NCBI GenBank assembly: GCA_035318985.1
Contig: DATHDP010000030.1
Location: 1-49,794, forward strand
Direction: 5' to 3'
Length of the DNA stretch: 49,794 nt
DNA from: VBAS01 sp035318985
GTDB taxonomy: Bacteria; Bacteroidota; Bacteroidia; Chitinophagales; Chitinophagaceae
This document shows positions 33,127 through 42,002 of this stretch, piece by piece (position 1 is the stretch's first letter; every line of letters starts with the position of its first letter). Below the pieces are notes generated by a model. It ran no database searches and was not told where the DNA came from. It saw nothing but the letters and a program-made list of their open reading frames with translations. A program made the translations under genes and the position numbers.

Positions 33127-34296
33127 TTAAGCAATTACTGCTTCAGGCTTATATTGTTTTGCCATTGAGAGCAGGTCATTGTCTTCAACTTCTTTTTTTG
33201 AATCAGCAACTTTTACAAATTGCTCGTATAATTTATCGATATCATTTCTTGTAAACTCGTATCCTAGTTTTCTGAACCGATGTGCTAATGCACTTCTGCC
33301 GCTTCTTGCTGTTAAAACAATTTTAGAACCTTCCGCACCTACTTCTTCTGGTTTTATGATCTCATAACACAATGCATCTTTCAAAAAACCATCCTGGTGA
33401 ATTCCTGAAGAATGTGAAAATGCATTGCTACCAACTATCGCCTTATTTGCCTGTACTGGCATACGCATTGTATCGGCTACTAATTGACTAACCGGATTCA
33501 ATAATTCTGTTTTGATATTAGTATGATAACCGAGTGTATAATGTTGTTTTAGTATCATCACTACTTCTTCTAAAGAAGTATTACCAGCTCTTTCGCCAAG
33601 ACCATTGATTGTACATTCAATTTGCCTTGCACCATTTAAAACACCAGAAATTGAATTGGCAGTTGCCAAACCAAGATCATTATGGCAATGACAAGAAATT
33701 ATGGCTTTATCAATATTGGGAACATTGTTTTTCAGGTAAGCGATCTTTTCGCCATATTGATGAGGTAAACAATAACCCGTAGTATCAGGAATATTTACAG
33801 TAGTAGCACCGGCTTTAATAACTGCTTCAACCACTCTTGCGAGATAATCATTATCAGTACGACCAGCATCTTCTGCATAGAACTCAACATTGTCAACAAA
33901 ATTCCTGGCCCATTTCACACATTGAATGGCTCTTTCCAAAATCTCTTCTCTTGTAGAATTGAATTTTGCTTTGATATGAAGATCAGAAGTTCCGATTCCT
34001 GTATGAATACGTGGATTTCTTGCAAGCTTCAATGCTTCGGCAGCTACTTCAATATCTTTTTGTACGGCACGGCTAAGGCCACATACCTGGGCTTCTTTAA
34101 TTATTGCGGAGATCTGTTTAACGCTTTCAAAATCTCCGGGACTTGAAATTGGAAAACCGGCTTCAATAATGTCAACACCCAATTCCTCCAATTGAAGCGC
34201 TAATTCGATCTTTTCTTTTGTATTTAATTTACAGCCCGGAACTTGCTCGCCATCCCTGAGAGTAGTATCAAATATGTAAACCCTGTTATTTGGCAT
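33127..34296 (-). CDS. leuA: 2-isopropylmalate synthase
   Basis: This 389-residue enzyme condenses acetyl-CoA with 2-oxoisovalerate. FDTTLRDGEQVPG, GTSDLHIKAKF, the metal ligands in SCHCHNDLGLATANS and NGLGERAGNTSLEEV are clear. It lacks the C-terminal LeuA dimer regulatory domain (about 500 residues in long forms), so it belongs to the short type. The closely related homocitrate synthases are less likely, given the leuCDB genes directly downstream. It is divergently oriented from the 34504 gene. Confidence 0.93.
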   Translation of the reverse strand: MPNNRVYIFDTTLRDGEQVPGCKLNTKEKIELALQLEELGVDIIEAGFPISSPGDFESVKQISAIIKEAQVCGLSRAVQKDIEVAAEALKLARNPRIHTGIGTSDLHIKAKFNSTREEILERAIQCVKWARNFVDNVEFYAEDAGRTDNDYLARVVEAVIKAGATTVNIPDTTGYCLPHQYGEKIAYLKNNVPNIDKAIISCHCHNDLGLATANSISGVLNGARQIECTINGLGERAGNTSLEEVVMILKQHYTLGYHTNIKTELLNPVSQLVADTMRMPVQANKAIVGSNAFSHSSGIHQDGFLKDALCYEIIKPEEVGAEGSKIVLTARSGRSALAHRFRKLGYEFTRNDIDKLYEQFVKVADSKKEVEDNDLLSMAKQYKPEAVIA

Positions 34297-34321
34297 ACAA
34301 ACGTTTATCAGGTGATAAAAT

Positions 34322-34379
34322 AAACAGGCTGCTTATTTTTGTGTTGCTTGCCGGTAACCAATAAACTTACAGCCTGTTT
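34322..34379 (-). promoter_or_regulatory. Long inverted repeat in the leuA 5' leader
   Basis: AAACAGGCTG (34322-34331) is perfectly complementary to CAGCCTGTTT (34370-34379) across 38 nt. It lies 26 nt upstream of the leuA start. There is no good T-run and no leucine-rich leader ORF, so it is not an obvious attenuator; it could be an operator pair or an mRNA structure affecting leuA translation. Confidence 0.5.
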
Positions 34380-34503
34380 GTCCGAAATTATTTCTATTTT
34401 ATTCCCCGGTCAAGTCAAAATTGAATGTATTTTACATCCGGCAGGGGGGCCAAATTCTGGCGAAACCTTTGCCTGTAAAGGATCTTAGCTAATTAAAACT
34501 ACA

Positions 34504-36072
34504 ATGCCCAACCGTTCGGCCGATACACTTTTTCAATTAATAAAATCGCTTGAGAAGAGTGAGAAGCGGAATTTTAAGCTCTTTGTAAAAAGAAACAGTT
34601 CTGGAGGCGACTTAAAATTCATTCAACTCTTTGATGCACTTGATGGCATGAAAGAATATGATGAGGCTGCGCTGCTTAAAAAAAATAAATCGATCAGGAA
34701 GCAACAGCTTTCAAATATCAAGGCGCATTTATATAAACAGATACTCGCCAGTCTTCGGATCATACGTGATGAGAATAATATCGACATTCAATTGCACGAG
34801 CAAATGGATCATGCCCGCATTTTATACAACAAAGGGCTTTACTTGCAAAGCCTGAAGTTGCTGGACAAAATGAAAGAAACCGCAAAGGCAAATCACCAGC
34901 TTACTTACTTACAACAAGTTTTATTTTTTGAAAAAAAGATCGAAACATTGTTCATTACCCGCAGTATGCGTGATAGGGCCGATCAGTTGACAGAAGAAAG
35001 CGAAGAGGTAAACGAAAAACTTTCTACTATTAACCGGCTTTCAAATCTTTCTTTGCAATTGTATAGCTGGTATATACAGCATGGGCATGCAAGGAATAAA
35101 AAAGATTTTGATGATCTTAAATTTTATTTTGAAAACAATTTACCTAAGGGCATAAAAAATGATTCTTCATTTTATGAAAAGCTTTATTTCTACCAAAGCT
35201 TTACCTGGTATGCTTTTATTCGCCAGGATTTTTTGCAATACTATCGTTATACTCAAAAATGGGTGGACCTTTTTGATGAATATCCTGCAATGCTTGCTGC
35301 CGAAACGGCAATGTATATAAAGGCGATGCACAATTTAATGGGGGCACATTTCAATTTATTGAATCATGAAAAATTGAAAGGATCTATAAGGATGTTTGAG
35401 GATTTCGCAAAGCAACCGATCATTACCGACAATGAGAACAACCGCATCCTTACTTACGTCTATTTATACACAGCTAAATTAAATCTTTGTTTTCTGCAAG
35501 GAAATTTTACAAAAGGATTAAAGCTGGTTCCTTTCCTGGAAAAGATGCTGAAAGAATATGGGCCATTCCTTGACAAACATCGTGTTCTTGTATTTTATTA
35601 TAAGATCGCCAGTCTTTATTTCGGAAGTGGTGATAATGAAAAAGCGATCGATTACCTGAATAAGATCATTAATGAAAAAGCTGATCTGCGAACAGATCTG
35701 CAATGCTATGCAAGATTATTACACCTGATCGCACATTATGAGTTGGGAAATTTCGAACTGCTGGAGTATTTAATTAAATCTGTTTACAGGTATATGTCGA
35801 AAATGCAAAACCTGAGCAAAGTGGAGGAAGAAGTATTTGCATTCCTTCGCCGCTCTTTCCGCGTTGGTGCTCATGCATTGAAACCAGAGTTTGAGAAACT
35901 GCTGGAGAAATTAAAAAGATATGAACGAAATCCTCTTGAGACGAGGGCCTTTAGTTATCTCGACATTATTTCATGGCTGGAAAGCAAGATCAATAATGTG
36001 AATGTACAGGATGTAATAAGAGAGAAGTATTTGCAGGGGAAGAAAGACAAAGGCGTGAAAAGTGAAACGTGA
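34504..36072 (+). CDS. Conserved hypothetical protein, probably alpha-helical repeat (TPR-like)
   Basis: This 522-residue protein is not recognised as a characterised family. There is no signal peptide or membrane segment. It is almost wholly helical with many charged/aromatic helix pairs (LFQLIKSLEKSEKRNFKLF at the start; KAIDYLNKIINEKADL and YLQSLKLLDKMKETAK in the middle) that look like TPR-type solenoid repeats. Helical-repeat proteins of this type occur in many Bacteroidota genomes without assigned function. It is divergent from leuA and 91 bp upstream of carA, so it is probably separately transcribed. Confidence 0.6.
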   Translation: MPNRSADTLFQLIKSLEKSEKRNFKLFVKRNSSGGDLKFIQLFDALDGMKEYDEAALLKKNKSIRKQQLSNIKAHLYKQILASLRIIRDENNIDIQLHEQMDHARILYNKGLYLQSLKLLDKMKETAKANHQLTYLQQVLFFEKKIETLFITRSMRDRADQLTEESEEVNEKLSTINRLSNLSLQLYSWYIQHGHARNKKDFDDLKFYFENNLPKGIKNDSSFYEKLYFYQSFTWYAFIRQDFLQYYRYTQKWVDLFDEYPAMLAAETAMYIKAMHNLMGAHFNLLNHEKLKGSIRMFEDFAKQPIITDNENNRILTYVYLYTAKLNLCFLQGNFTKGLKLVPFLEKMLKEYGPFLDKHRVLVFYYKIASLYFGSGDNEKAIDYLNKIINEKADLRTDLQCYARLLHLIAHYELGNFELLEYLIKSVYRYMSKMQNLSKVEEEVFAFLRRSFRVGAHALKPEFEKLLEKLKRYERNPLETRAFSYLDIISWLESKINNVNVQDVIREKYLQGKKDKGVKSET

Positions 36073-36133
36073 GAGGTCAAATACATGTTGGTAACTCTTC
36101 AAAAATTCTACATATAAATCCCTCTCGGCTTCT

Positions 36134-36141
36134 TACTTTTG
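36134..36141 (+). promoter_or_regulatory. Candidate -7 promoter box for carA
   Basis: TACTTTTG is a full match to the Bacteroidota -7 consensus TAnnTTTG. It lies 22 nt before the carA ATG, a usual distance. No clear -33 TTTG is seen. Confidence 0.5.
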
Positions 36142-36163
36142 CGCAATTTATTTTTTTCAAATT

Positions 36164-37264
36164 ATGCCAGATAAACAACAACCCGCAATCCTTTTATTAG
36201 AAGATGGAACTCTTTGTCACGGAGTAGCTTTCGGCGCAATTGGTACCGCTACCGGCGAAATATGTTTTAATACCGGGATGACTGGTTACCAGGAAGTTTT
36301 TACCGATCCAAGTTATTATGGACAGGTATTGATCATGAACTCTGTTCATATTGGGAATTATGGTGTAAAAGATGAAGACATTGAATCTGATTCGGTAAAG
36401 ATCCGAGGTTTGATCGGAAGAAATCTTGAAGAAACTTATTCGAGAAAGCAGGCAAAAGGAAATTTGGATGAATATTTAAAAAAGAATAAGATCGTTTGTA
36501 TCGAAGGCGTTGATACACGTGCATTGGTAACTCATGTTCGTCAGCAAGGAGCGATGAATTGCATTATTTCCTCAGAAGTGCTTGATGTAGAAGAATTGAA
36601 AAAAATGCTGGCGAAAGTTCCTTCAATGGACGGCTTGGAGTTGGCATCCTTTGTAAGCACCGAGAAAGAATATGAACTAGGAGATGCTTCGTCTCCGGTT
36701 AGAATTGCGGTGATGGATTATGGATGCAAAAAACATATTTTGGAATGTATGACTGAGCGTGGCGCTTTTGTAAAAGTATTTCCTGCAAAAACATCAGCAG
36801 CAAAGCTGAAAGAGTTTAACCCAAGTGGTTATTTTATTTCCAACGGGCCAGGTGATCCGGCAGCGATGGGTTATGCAATTGAAAATTTGAAAGTGATATT
36901 GAAAGAAAATAAGCCAACATTCGGAATTTGCCTGGGCCACCAGTTACTTGCATTAGCCAATGGCGTAGAAACGTATAAACTTCATCATGGTCATCGCGGA
37001 TTAAATCACCCGGTGAAAAATTTAGTAACGGGCAAATCTGAGATCACCACTCAGAATCACGGGTTTGGTGTAGATCCCGAATCAGTAAAAAAAGCGGAAC
37101 ATATTGAGGTGACGCATGTCAACTTAAATGATAAATCAATTGAAGGTATCCGGGTAAAAGGGAAGCCGGCATTTTCAGTGCAGTATCATCCTGAAAGCAC
37201 TCCCGGCCCGCATGATAGCCGTTATCTTTTCGACCAATTTATTGATATGATAAAGAAGAGCTAG
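36164..37264 (+). CDS. carA: Carbamoyl-phosphate synthase small (glutaminase) subunit
   Basis: This 366-residue protein supplies ammonia from glutamine to the large subunit for arginine and pyrimidine synthesis. The N-terminal CarA domain (LLLEDGTLCHGVAFGAIG, FNTGMTGYQEVFTDPSY) is followed by a class I amidotransferase domain with nucleophile Cys in FGICLGHQLLALANG and the His/Glu of VQYHPESTPGPHDS. carB is not in the window, so the subunits are apparently unlinked here. Confidence 0.95.
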   Translation: MPDKQQPAILLLEDGTLCHGVAFGAIGTATGEICFNTGMTGYQEVFTDPSYYGQVLIMNSVHIGNYGVKDEDIESDSVKIRGLIGRNLEETYSRKQAKGNLDEYLKKNKIVCIEGVDTRALVTHVRQQGAMNCIISSEVLDVEELKKMLAKVPSMDGLELASFVSTEKEYELGDASSPVRIAVMDYGCKKHILECMTERGAFVKVFPAKTSAAKLKEFNPSGYFISNGPGDPAAMGYAIENLKVILKENKPTFGICLGHQLLALANGVETYKLHHGHRGLNHPVKNLVTGKSEITTQNHGFGVDPESVKKAEHIEVTHVNLNDKSIEGIRVKGKPAFSVQYHPESTPGPHDSRYLFDQFIDMIKKS

Positions 37265-37379
37265 AGTTTTGAAAATGCTAATCCAAAAACAATTACTCCA
37301 GGAATAAAAGAGGGTGTCAGCAGTTTTGCATTTATCTATGCTTGCAGATATTTTTTAAATATTTGAGTACATTCGTCAA

Positions 37380-37808
37380 ATGAAGATAGCAATTATCAAT
37401 GGCCCGAATCTCAACCTGCTCGGTAAGAGAGAAACAGATATTTATGGTAACAAGCCGTTCGATGTTTTTTTTAGTGAACTGCAACATAAATACCCTCACA
37501 TTCATTTACACTATTTTCAAAGTAATGTAGAGGGTGAACTGATCAATGAATTACAAGGGATCGGTTTCGAGTATGACGGAATTATTTTTAACCCGGGTGG
37601 TTATACGCATACTTCAGTTGCTATTGGCGATGCTATTGCCGCCATAAAAACACCCGTTATAGAAGTACATATTTCCAATGTACATGCAAGGGAAGAATTC
37701 AGAAAGCTTTCTCATGTATCAGGAAAATCAACAGGCAGTATTTTTGGTTTAGGATTAAAGGGATATGAGCTCGCCTTAGAATGGTTCGTTGCAAATGCTG
37801 CTAAATAG
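37380..37808 (+). CDS. aroQ: Type II 3-dehydroquinate dehydratase
   Basis: This 142-residue shikimate-pathway enzyme begins IINGPNLNLLGKRE. The mobile loop with the catalytic Arg/Tyr follows, and then NPGGYTHTSVAIGDAI and EVHISNVHAREEFR. It is of normal length. A 115-bp gap separates it from carA. Confidence 0.95.
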   Translation: MKIAIINGPNLNLLGKRETDIYGNKPFDVFFSELQHKYPHIHLHYFQSNVEGELINELQGIGFEYDGIIFNPGGYTHTSVAIGDAIAAIKTPVIEVHISNVHAREEFRKLSHVSGKSTGSIFGLGLKGYELALEWFVANAAK

Positions 37809-37842
37809 CATGTCCGTCTTCACTATCTAATTTGTATTTACA

Positions 37843-38217
37843 ATGAATTTATTTGGTAATATCATTTGGCTGATCTTCGGCGGTCTATTTGCAGCGCTTG
37901 GTTATTTAATTGGCGGTGTGTTGTTATGTCTTACCATCATTGGAATTCCCTGGGGGCTTCAATGTTTTAAATTAGCAGGATTAGTTTTATTGCCTTTTGG
38001 TAAAAACGTGATCAGCGATGGAGGCAGTACCGGTTGCTTATCCGTTTTATACAATGTTATCTGGATATTAGCAGGAGGATGGTATACTGCGGTTATTCAT
38101 ATTTTCATGGGGATCATTTTGTTTATAACAATTATTGGAATTCCCTGGGGTCGTCAGCATTTCAAGCTGGTGGAAATTTCTTTGATGCCTTTTGGAAAAC
38201 GAATTGTTGATGCATAG
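37843..38217 (+). CDS. YccF/DUF307-family inner-membrane protein
   Basis: This 124-residue protein contains two copies of a hydrophobic module, each ending in a near-identical hairpin: CLTIIGIPWGLQCFKLA...LLPFGK and FITIIGIPWGRQHFKLVEISLMPFGK. That duplicated IGIPWG motif defines the YccF family. The function is unknown. It lies 34 bp after aroQ on the same strand and may be co-transcribed. Confidence 0.88.
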   Translation: MNLFGNIIWLIFGGLFAALGYLIGGVLLCLTIIGIPWGLQCFKLAGLVLLPFGKNVISDGGSTGCLSVLYNVIWILAGGWYTAVIHIFMGIILFITIIGIPWGRQHFKLVEISLMPFGKRIVDA

Positions 38218-38462
38218 CAACAATACCAATTATGCTGATATAATGGGAATTTTACTATTCTATTCTTGTTCCCTGCAATTTGCCAGCTATTGGTAAGCAT
38301 TAGTAATACAGGTAAGCGAAAGGAGAGATGAATATCGAACGCTTTTACCCAGCCTCTGCAATGCTCTATCCTGCCTTTATCATACCAATAGCCCAGCATA
38401 AGCAGTACTACTGTATAAATACGATTGGTCAATACGTATTTTTTTAGTTTTTTGTATTGATT

Positions 38463-38789
38463 ATGGCGAAACAAGCAGGAGCGATAAAAATACAAGGAAC
38501 GATCGGTGATATTTGTTTTTACCGGTTGCATGAAGAACATTATGCCCGCACTAAAAGTTCTTTATCAGCAAAAAGAGTGAAGCATGACCCTGCTTTTGAT
38601 GCTACTATGAAGTATGCAGCGTTATTAGCCTGCGCATCCAAGATTGCATCTGTTATTTATAAGCAACTACCGAAGGAGCAAAAGAGCAGAAAAAAATACC
38701 AAGCAATGACGGGACAGGCTATGCGATTGTTAAAGAAAAAAATGAATATCGAAGCGATCATCCAGGTACTGGGCTTGAATAATGCCTGA
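38463..38789 (+). CDS. Small conserved hypothetical protein
   Basis: This protein has 108 residues from ATG 38463 (a TTG two codons earlier is less likely). It begins MAKQAGAIKIQGTIGDICFY, a short beta segment also recognisable in other small Bacteroidota proteins of unknown function. The rest is a basic, helical stretch (KRVKHDPAFDATMKYAALLACASK). There is no signal or membrane segment. It is possibly a DNA- or RNA-associated protein from its charge, but no function is assigned. Confidence 0.55.
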   Translation: MAKQAGAIKIQGTIGDICFYRLHEEHYARTKSSLSAKRVKHDPAFDATMKYAALLACASKIASVIYKQLPKEQKSRKKYQAMTGQAMRLLKKKMNIEAIIQVLGLNNA

Positions 38790-38844
38790 ATGGGATGAAA
38801 TCGATGCGTGAAGACACACCGTGGCTGAGGCTTTAGTTAATTTG

Positions 38845-39324
38845 TCAAAACCGTTTACCTATTGATAAGCCCAACCAAGGCACGAGACCATATTTATTTG
38901 CAACCGGAGTCACACTAATACGCCACATTAAGTTTTGTGTTGTGTGTCGCCTATAACCAATACTTGGAATGAAGCTTATAAAATTCTCACCGTTGGGATT
39001 TTTTGAGTCACCAAATAAATTACCATCTATCCGGGTCCATGTCGCACCAAGACCTGCATCAATAAATGATTTATCCCCCTTCAATTTAAAAAGATAATTA
39101 ATGCCGACCGGAATTGTTAAATAGAAAGCATTTTCTGAATAGAAGCCAACACCAAGCCTTATTCCTATGCCAGGTTGGTTTGTTAATTGTCTTTCGTAAT
39201 TGAGCGAACCAAAAAGTCCATTGCCGCCTGCTTCTAAGTAGATGTCATTTCTTTTAAATGTTGATTGACCAAATGAAAAAGTTACAAAAGTTGCAGTGAT
39301 CGTAAAAAGTAAGAATTGTTTCAT
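38845..39324 (-). CDS. Small exported outer-membrane beta-barrel-like protein
   Basis: This 159-residue protein has a signal peptide (FLLFTITATFVTFSFG-Q) and strand-turn patterns (DIYLEAGGNGLFGSLNYERQL, GIGIRLGVGFYSENAFYLTIPVGINYLF) ending in a short aromatic C-terminal strand (LVPWLGLSIGKRF). It resembles the small eight-strand outer-membrane beta-barrel family. The function is unknown. It marks the start of the repeat-rich accessory island. Confidence 0.6.
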   Translation of the reverse strand: MKQFLLFTITATFVTFSFGQSTFKRNDIYLEAGGNGLFGSLNYERQLTNQPGIGIRLGVGFYSENAFYLTIPVGINYLFKLKGDKSFIDAGLGATWTRIDGNLFGDSKNPNGENFISFIPSIGYRRHTTQNLMWRISVTPVANKYGLVPWLGLSIGKRF

Positions 39325-39542
39325 AAGGTAAGTTTTTAATTACTGCCGACGTTTAGAGCTTGCCGATCTTTTCAATCAGTAAACCATTGTAAGATGGCAA
39401 GACTAATGAAAATTCAAATTCAAATCCCGATTTCAAAATATCTTTTCTAAAAACTTAACCCCAGTCAAATCGAATATTTTAATAAATAATAACAGTTGCT
39501 TGATATTGAATTTTTTTGTGTGACAGCCGATAACGGGGTAAT

Positions 39543-39971
39543 TTATTGGCCTACTTTCTTGTATGTCATCCACTGTTGCGAGCCACCATTGGAGGATTTA
39601 CAATATGTTGTAAGATAATGCCCGTCGTTATAAATTATATGCATAGTGTCTCCCAAAACGAATGTAGAAGAGTTGAGTATTAAATATGGCGACCTGCCTG
39701 TGGCATTTGTTGTGTTATATGTATAAAAAGCAGTGTCTCTTTTGCTGAACTCTACAAAGTCACCTCTTTCATTTGGATAGATAGTTGTGTCACTGTTATT
39801 GGAACATAAAATCTTAAACGCTCCTAATTCCCATTTTCCTACAATAGGATTGTAAATTGATTGAGCTGAATGAGGTTTTATTTCTTCCTGTTGTGGAAGT
39901 GTAACGTTTTCTTTTGTACATGCAGTGAATAATGATGTCATTAAAAAGCAAAGAGAGTAAACTTGTTTCAT
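39543..39971 (-). CDS. Small lipoprotein, possibly lipocalin-like
   Basis: This 142-residue protein has a signal ending in lipobox LFTAC, so the Cys is probably lipidated. The mature part has IVGKWELGAFKIL followed by short beta strands, as in lipocalin-like lipoproteins of Bacteroidota. The function is unknown. It is a single gene in the accessory island. Confidence 0.6.
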   Translation of the reverse strand: MKQVYSLCFLMTSLFTACTKENVTLPQQEEIKPHSAQSIYNPIVGKWELGAFKILCSNNSDTTIYPNERGDFVEFSKRDTAFYTYNTTNATGRSPYLILNSSTFVLGDTMHIIYNDGHYLTTYCKSSNGGSQQWMTYKKVGQ

Positions 39972-40102
39972 GTTTTCTTTAGTTTAGGGTTATTAGATAA
40001 AGTTTTATAAAGATCAATGATTCGGTTATTAACTTTTGTTGATAGGTGATAAAGTCTTCATAAAAACTACTTCTAATACTTTAAGGCGTTACAGGAAAAA
40101 TA

Positions 40103-40200
40103 ATAAAGAATGATCATCGAATGGTTCATAGCGCCGGGGTCTGCCAAAAATATTTTCTGCTATTTAGTTATTTGTTTATTGGCAAGACCCCGGGCGGACA
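40103..40200. repeat. Island hairpin repeat, family A, copy 1
   Basis: Arms CCGGGGTCTGCCAA (40134-40147) and TTGGCAAGACCCCGG (40179-40193) are complementary apart from one bulged base, with an AT-rich 31-nt loop. AAAGAATGAT..GAATGGTTCATAGCG precedes and GCGGACA follows. Confidence 0.75.
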
Positions 40201-40279
40201 GAAACTTTTGTCGATAGTTGATAAAGTCTTCATAAAAAATATTTCTAACACCTTAATTTATTATAAAGTGCTACATGTA

Positions 40280-40382
40280 AAATAATAAAGAATGATTAGT
40301 TTGAATGGTTCATCGCTCCGGGGTCTGCCAAACTCTTTCTGATATTTTGTTATTTGTTTCTTGGCAAGACCCGGGACGGACA
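40280..40382. repeat. Island hairpin repeat, family A, copy 2
   Basis: Arms at 40318-40331 and 40361-40375, with the same flanks as copy 1. It ends 5 bp before the stop of the lipoprotein gene at 40387, so it forms that gene's 3' end. Confidence 0.75.
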
Positions 40383-40386
40383 CAAA

Positions 40387-40902
40387 TTAATTATGGCGAA
40401 GTAAAAAAAACTCTCCATCAGTTATTCGTATACTGTCGGTACGGTCTTCATTGTACAAATAGGAACCGGTGAAAGTGCCTTTAAAATATTTATCTGTAAT
40501 TTCTGTCAGCGTGATTGAAAAAGAAGAGGGTGTGTGCCCGGTTGTAAAAGCGGAATAATATTTTTCTATAGCCAGAGAGGTAGGAAGAATTGTATATGCT
40601 GCATCTTGAACAGAATTGTCTGTAGTGGCATAGGAGCCGGTGGTTATTGCCCCGGCTTTATGAATACTGAATCCAATATTAGTTTTTTGATCGTCGCTGT
40701 TTGATGAAAGCTGAAAATCGTAACTACCCGGAATAGTAGCATTCGGCTTTAAAGATGAGTAGGTTGGGTAGCTATGTTTTAACAGGCTACCGTTTAGCTT
40801 AAAATTAAGATAATAGGAAGGGGTCGTTTCGGTTTGTTCTTCTTTGGAACAGCCTATCCATGCCAGGAATGAAAAAAGAAGGGAAAAAGTATATTTATTC
40901 AT
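40387..40902 (-). CDS. Lipoprotein of unknown function
   Basis: This 171-residue protein has a signal (YTFSLLFSFLAWIGC) ending in a lipobox Cys, followed by a short acidic linker. The remainder is beta-rich: YYLNFKLNGSLLKHSYPTYS, YDFQLSSNSDDQKTNIGFSI and FKGTFTGSYLY. The pattern suggests a small beta-sandwich anchored to a membrane. It matches no family that I recognise. The family A hairpin lies directly downstream. Confidence 0.55.
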   Translation of the reverse strand: MNKYTFSLLFSFLAWIGCSKEEQTETTPSYYLNFKLNGSLLKHSYPTYSSLKPNATIPGSYDFQLSSNSDDQKTNIGFSIHKAGAITTGSYATTDNSVQDAAYTILPTSLAIEKYYSAFTTGHTPSSFSITLTEITDKYFKGTFTGSYLYNEDRTDSIRITDGEFFLLRHN

Positions 40903-40975
40903 AGTATGAGGTATTCGGTAGGGTAAATTTAATTTATTTCTAGAATTTTTGAAATAGGAAAACTCATTAGTAAAT

Positions 40976-41073
40976 ACAAAGCGATTTGTTTGAATAGTTC
41001 ATAGCGCTGGGGTCTGCCAAAATCTTTTCTGTTATTTTGGAATTTGTTTATTGGCAAGACTCCGGGCGGACAT
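40976..41073. repeat. Island hairpin repeat, family A, copy 3
   Basis: Arms CTGGGGTCTGCCAA (41007-41020) and TTGGCAAGACTCCGG (41051-41065). It lies between the coiled-coil protein gene (stop 41146) and the lipoprotein gene start (40902). Confidence 0.75.
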
Positions 41074-41145
41074 AGCCTTCGGATAACGATTGAGATTTTT
41101 TATTTTTTTGAATACAAAAGAGAACAGTGATGTCGCATGCCGTTA

Positions 41146-41880
41146 TTAATGGTTTGTTGCTAGTACTTCTTTTAATACTTTAAGAGCTTGGTCATGTGAT
41201 TGATCGTGGCCTTTTATAGTTGTTGTAATTTCAAAAATGTTTTTAGCTTTCTCTGCATATTCTTTCCAATCAGAATTTCCTAAATTTTTTAATAAATTAA
41301 ATTTGGCCCAATAGCCAAACGGAAAATTAGGATATAACTTAATGACTTCATCTATTTTAGGCAGTATTGCTTTATCATTTTTGACGAAAATCATTTTATT
41401 TTCTTCAATCAAAATTTCATGCATTCTTGTTGATAGATCTGATTTAACTATGATTCCATAACCGGGTTTCATATCTCCGAAACCATACATGTCTAAGGTT
41501 GCATAATAACTATATTCTTTTATGTTATCTATAGCGTCCCGGAGATGTTCAATCTTTTTATTTCTTTCTTCAATATCTGATTGATAATTTCCGATTTTAT
41601 CAAGCATGTCTTTATTCTGAGTAATTAAATTTTGATTGGTATTTGATACATCAGAATTGGAGCTTAGTAAGGAAGAATTTTGATCAATAAGTTTAGCATT
41701 ACTTTCATTGATATTGTCAATAGTTTTATTTTTTTCTTGAATTTTAGTAGTTAGTTCATTCTGAGATTGTTTGTCACTAAAATATGTTCCAAAAAATGAA
41801 AAGACTGTACCTAAGACTATTAAGCACAAGCCCAAAATTGACATCCAGTTCATAAAGTTTGAAGTGTTGATTATAGGCAT
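41146..41880 (-). CDS. Membrane-anchored coiled-coil protein of unknown function
   Basis: This 244-residue protein has one N-terminal membrane helix (WMSILGLCLIVLGTVFSFFGTYF, about residues 12-34). A long coiled coil follows (roughly 35-115, with heptad pattern and repeated N/S/Q: LIDQNSSLLSSNSDVSNTNQNLITQ). The C-terminal globular part, with PKIDEVIKLYPNFPFGYWAKFNLLKNLG, looks like a TPR-type helix pair. No family is recognised. It is bracketed by family A and family B repeats. Confidence 0.55.
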   Translation of the reverse strand: MPIINTSNFMNWMSILGLCLIVLGTVFSFFGTYFSDKQSQNELTTKIQEKNKTIDNINESNAKLIDQNSSLLSSNSDVSNTNQNLITQNKDMLDKIGNYQSDIEERNKKIEHLRDAIDNIKEYSYYATLDMYGFGDMKPGYGIIVKSDLSTRMHEILIEENKMIFVKNDKAILPKIDEVIKLYPNFPFGYWAKFNLLKNLGNSDWKEYAEKAKNIFEITTTIKGHDQSHDQALKVLKEVLATNH

Positions 41881-41945
41881 ACAACGTTCGGGGCTTTCTG
41901 CTGTGCCGATATTCTGTGATCTTCAGCCCGAACCGAAGCTGAGTA
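41879..41945. repeat. Family B repeat with hairpin, upstream of the coiled-coil gene
   Basis: GTTCGGGGCT (41886-41895) can pair with AGCCCGAAC (41927-41935) apart from one extra G. CTTTCTGCTGTGC follows the left arm. A related, shorter copy occurs at 44187-44225. Confidence 0.55.
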
Positions 41946-42002
41946 AAGTTAATGTAGTTGATGTGATTTTCTATTGCGCGGTTTTATTTCGTTCAGCCCA
42001 AA

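Larger units (their letters stand above)
39972..40386. other. Intergenic region filled by two copies of the island hairpin repeat
   Basis: These 415 bp contain no gene. Nearly all of it is a roughly 175-bp direct duplication. Each unit has TTTTGT-GATA-GTGATAAAGTCTTCATAAAA, then AATAATAAAGAATGAT, then the CCGGGGTCTGCC hairpin. The first unit starts near 40034 and the second near 40206. Confidence 0.7.

Noticed and set aside
38154..38540. 128-codon minus-strand ORF
   Set aside because: It overlaps the ends of two better-supported plus-strand genes (YccF-family and 38463) and its translation has no signal, domain or repeats.
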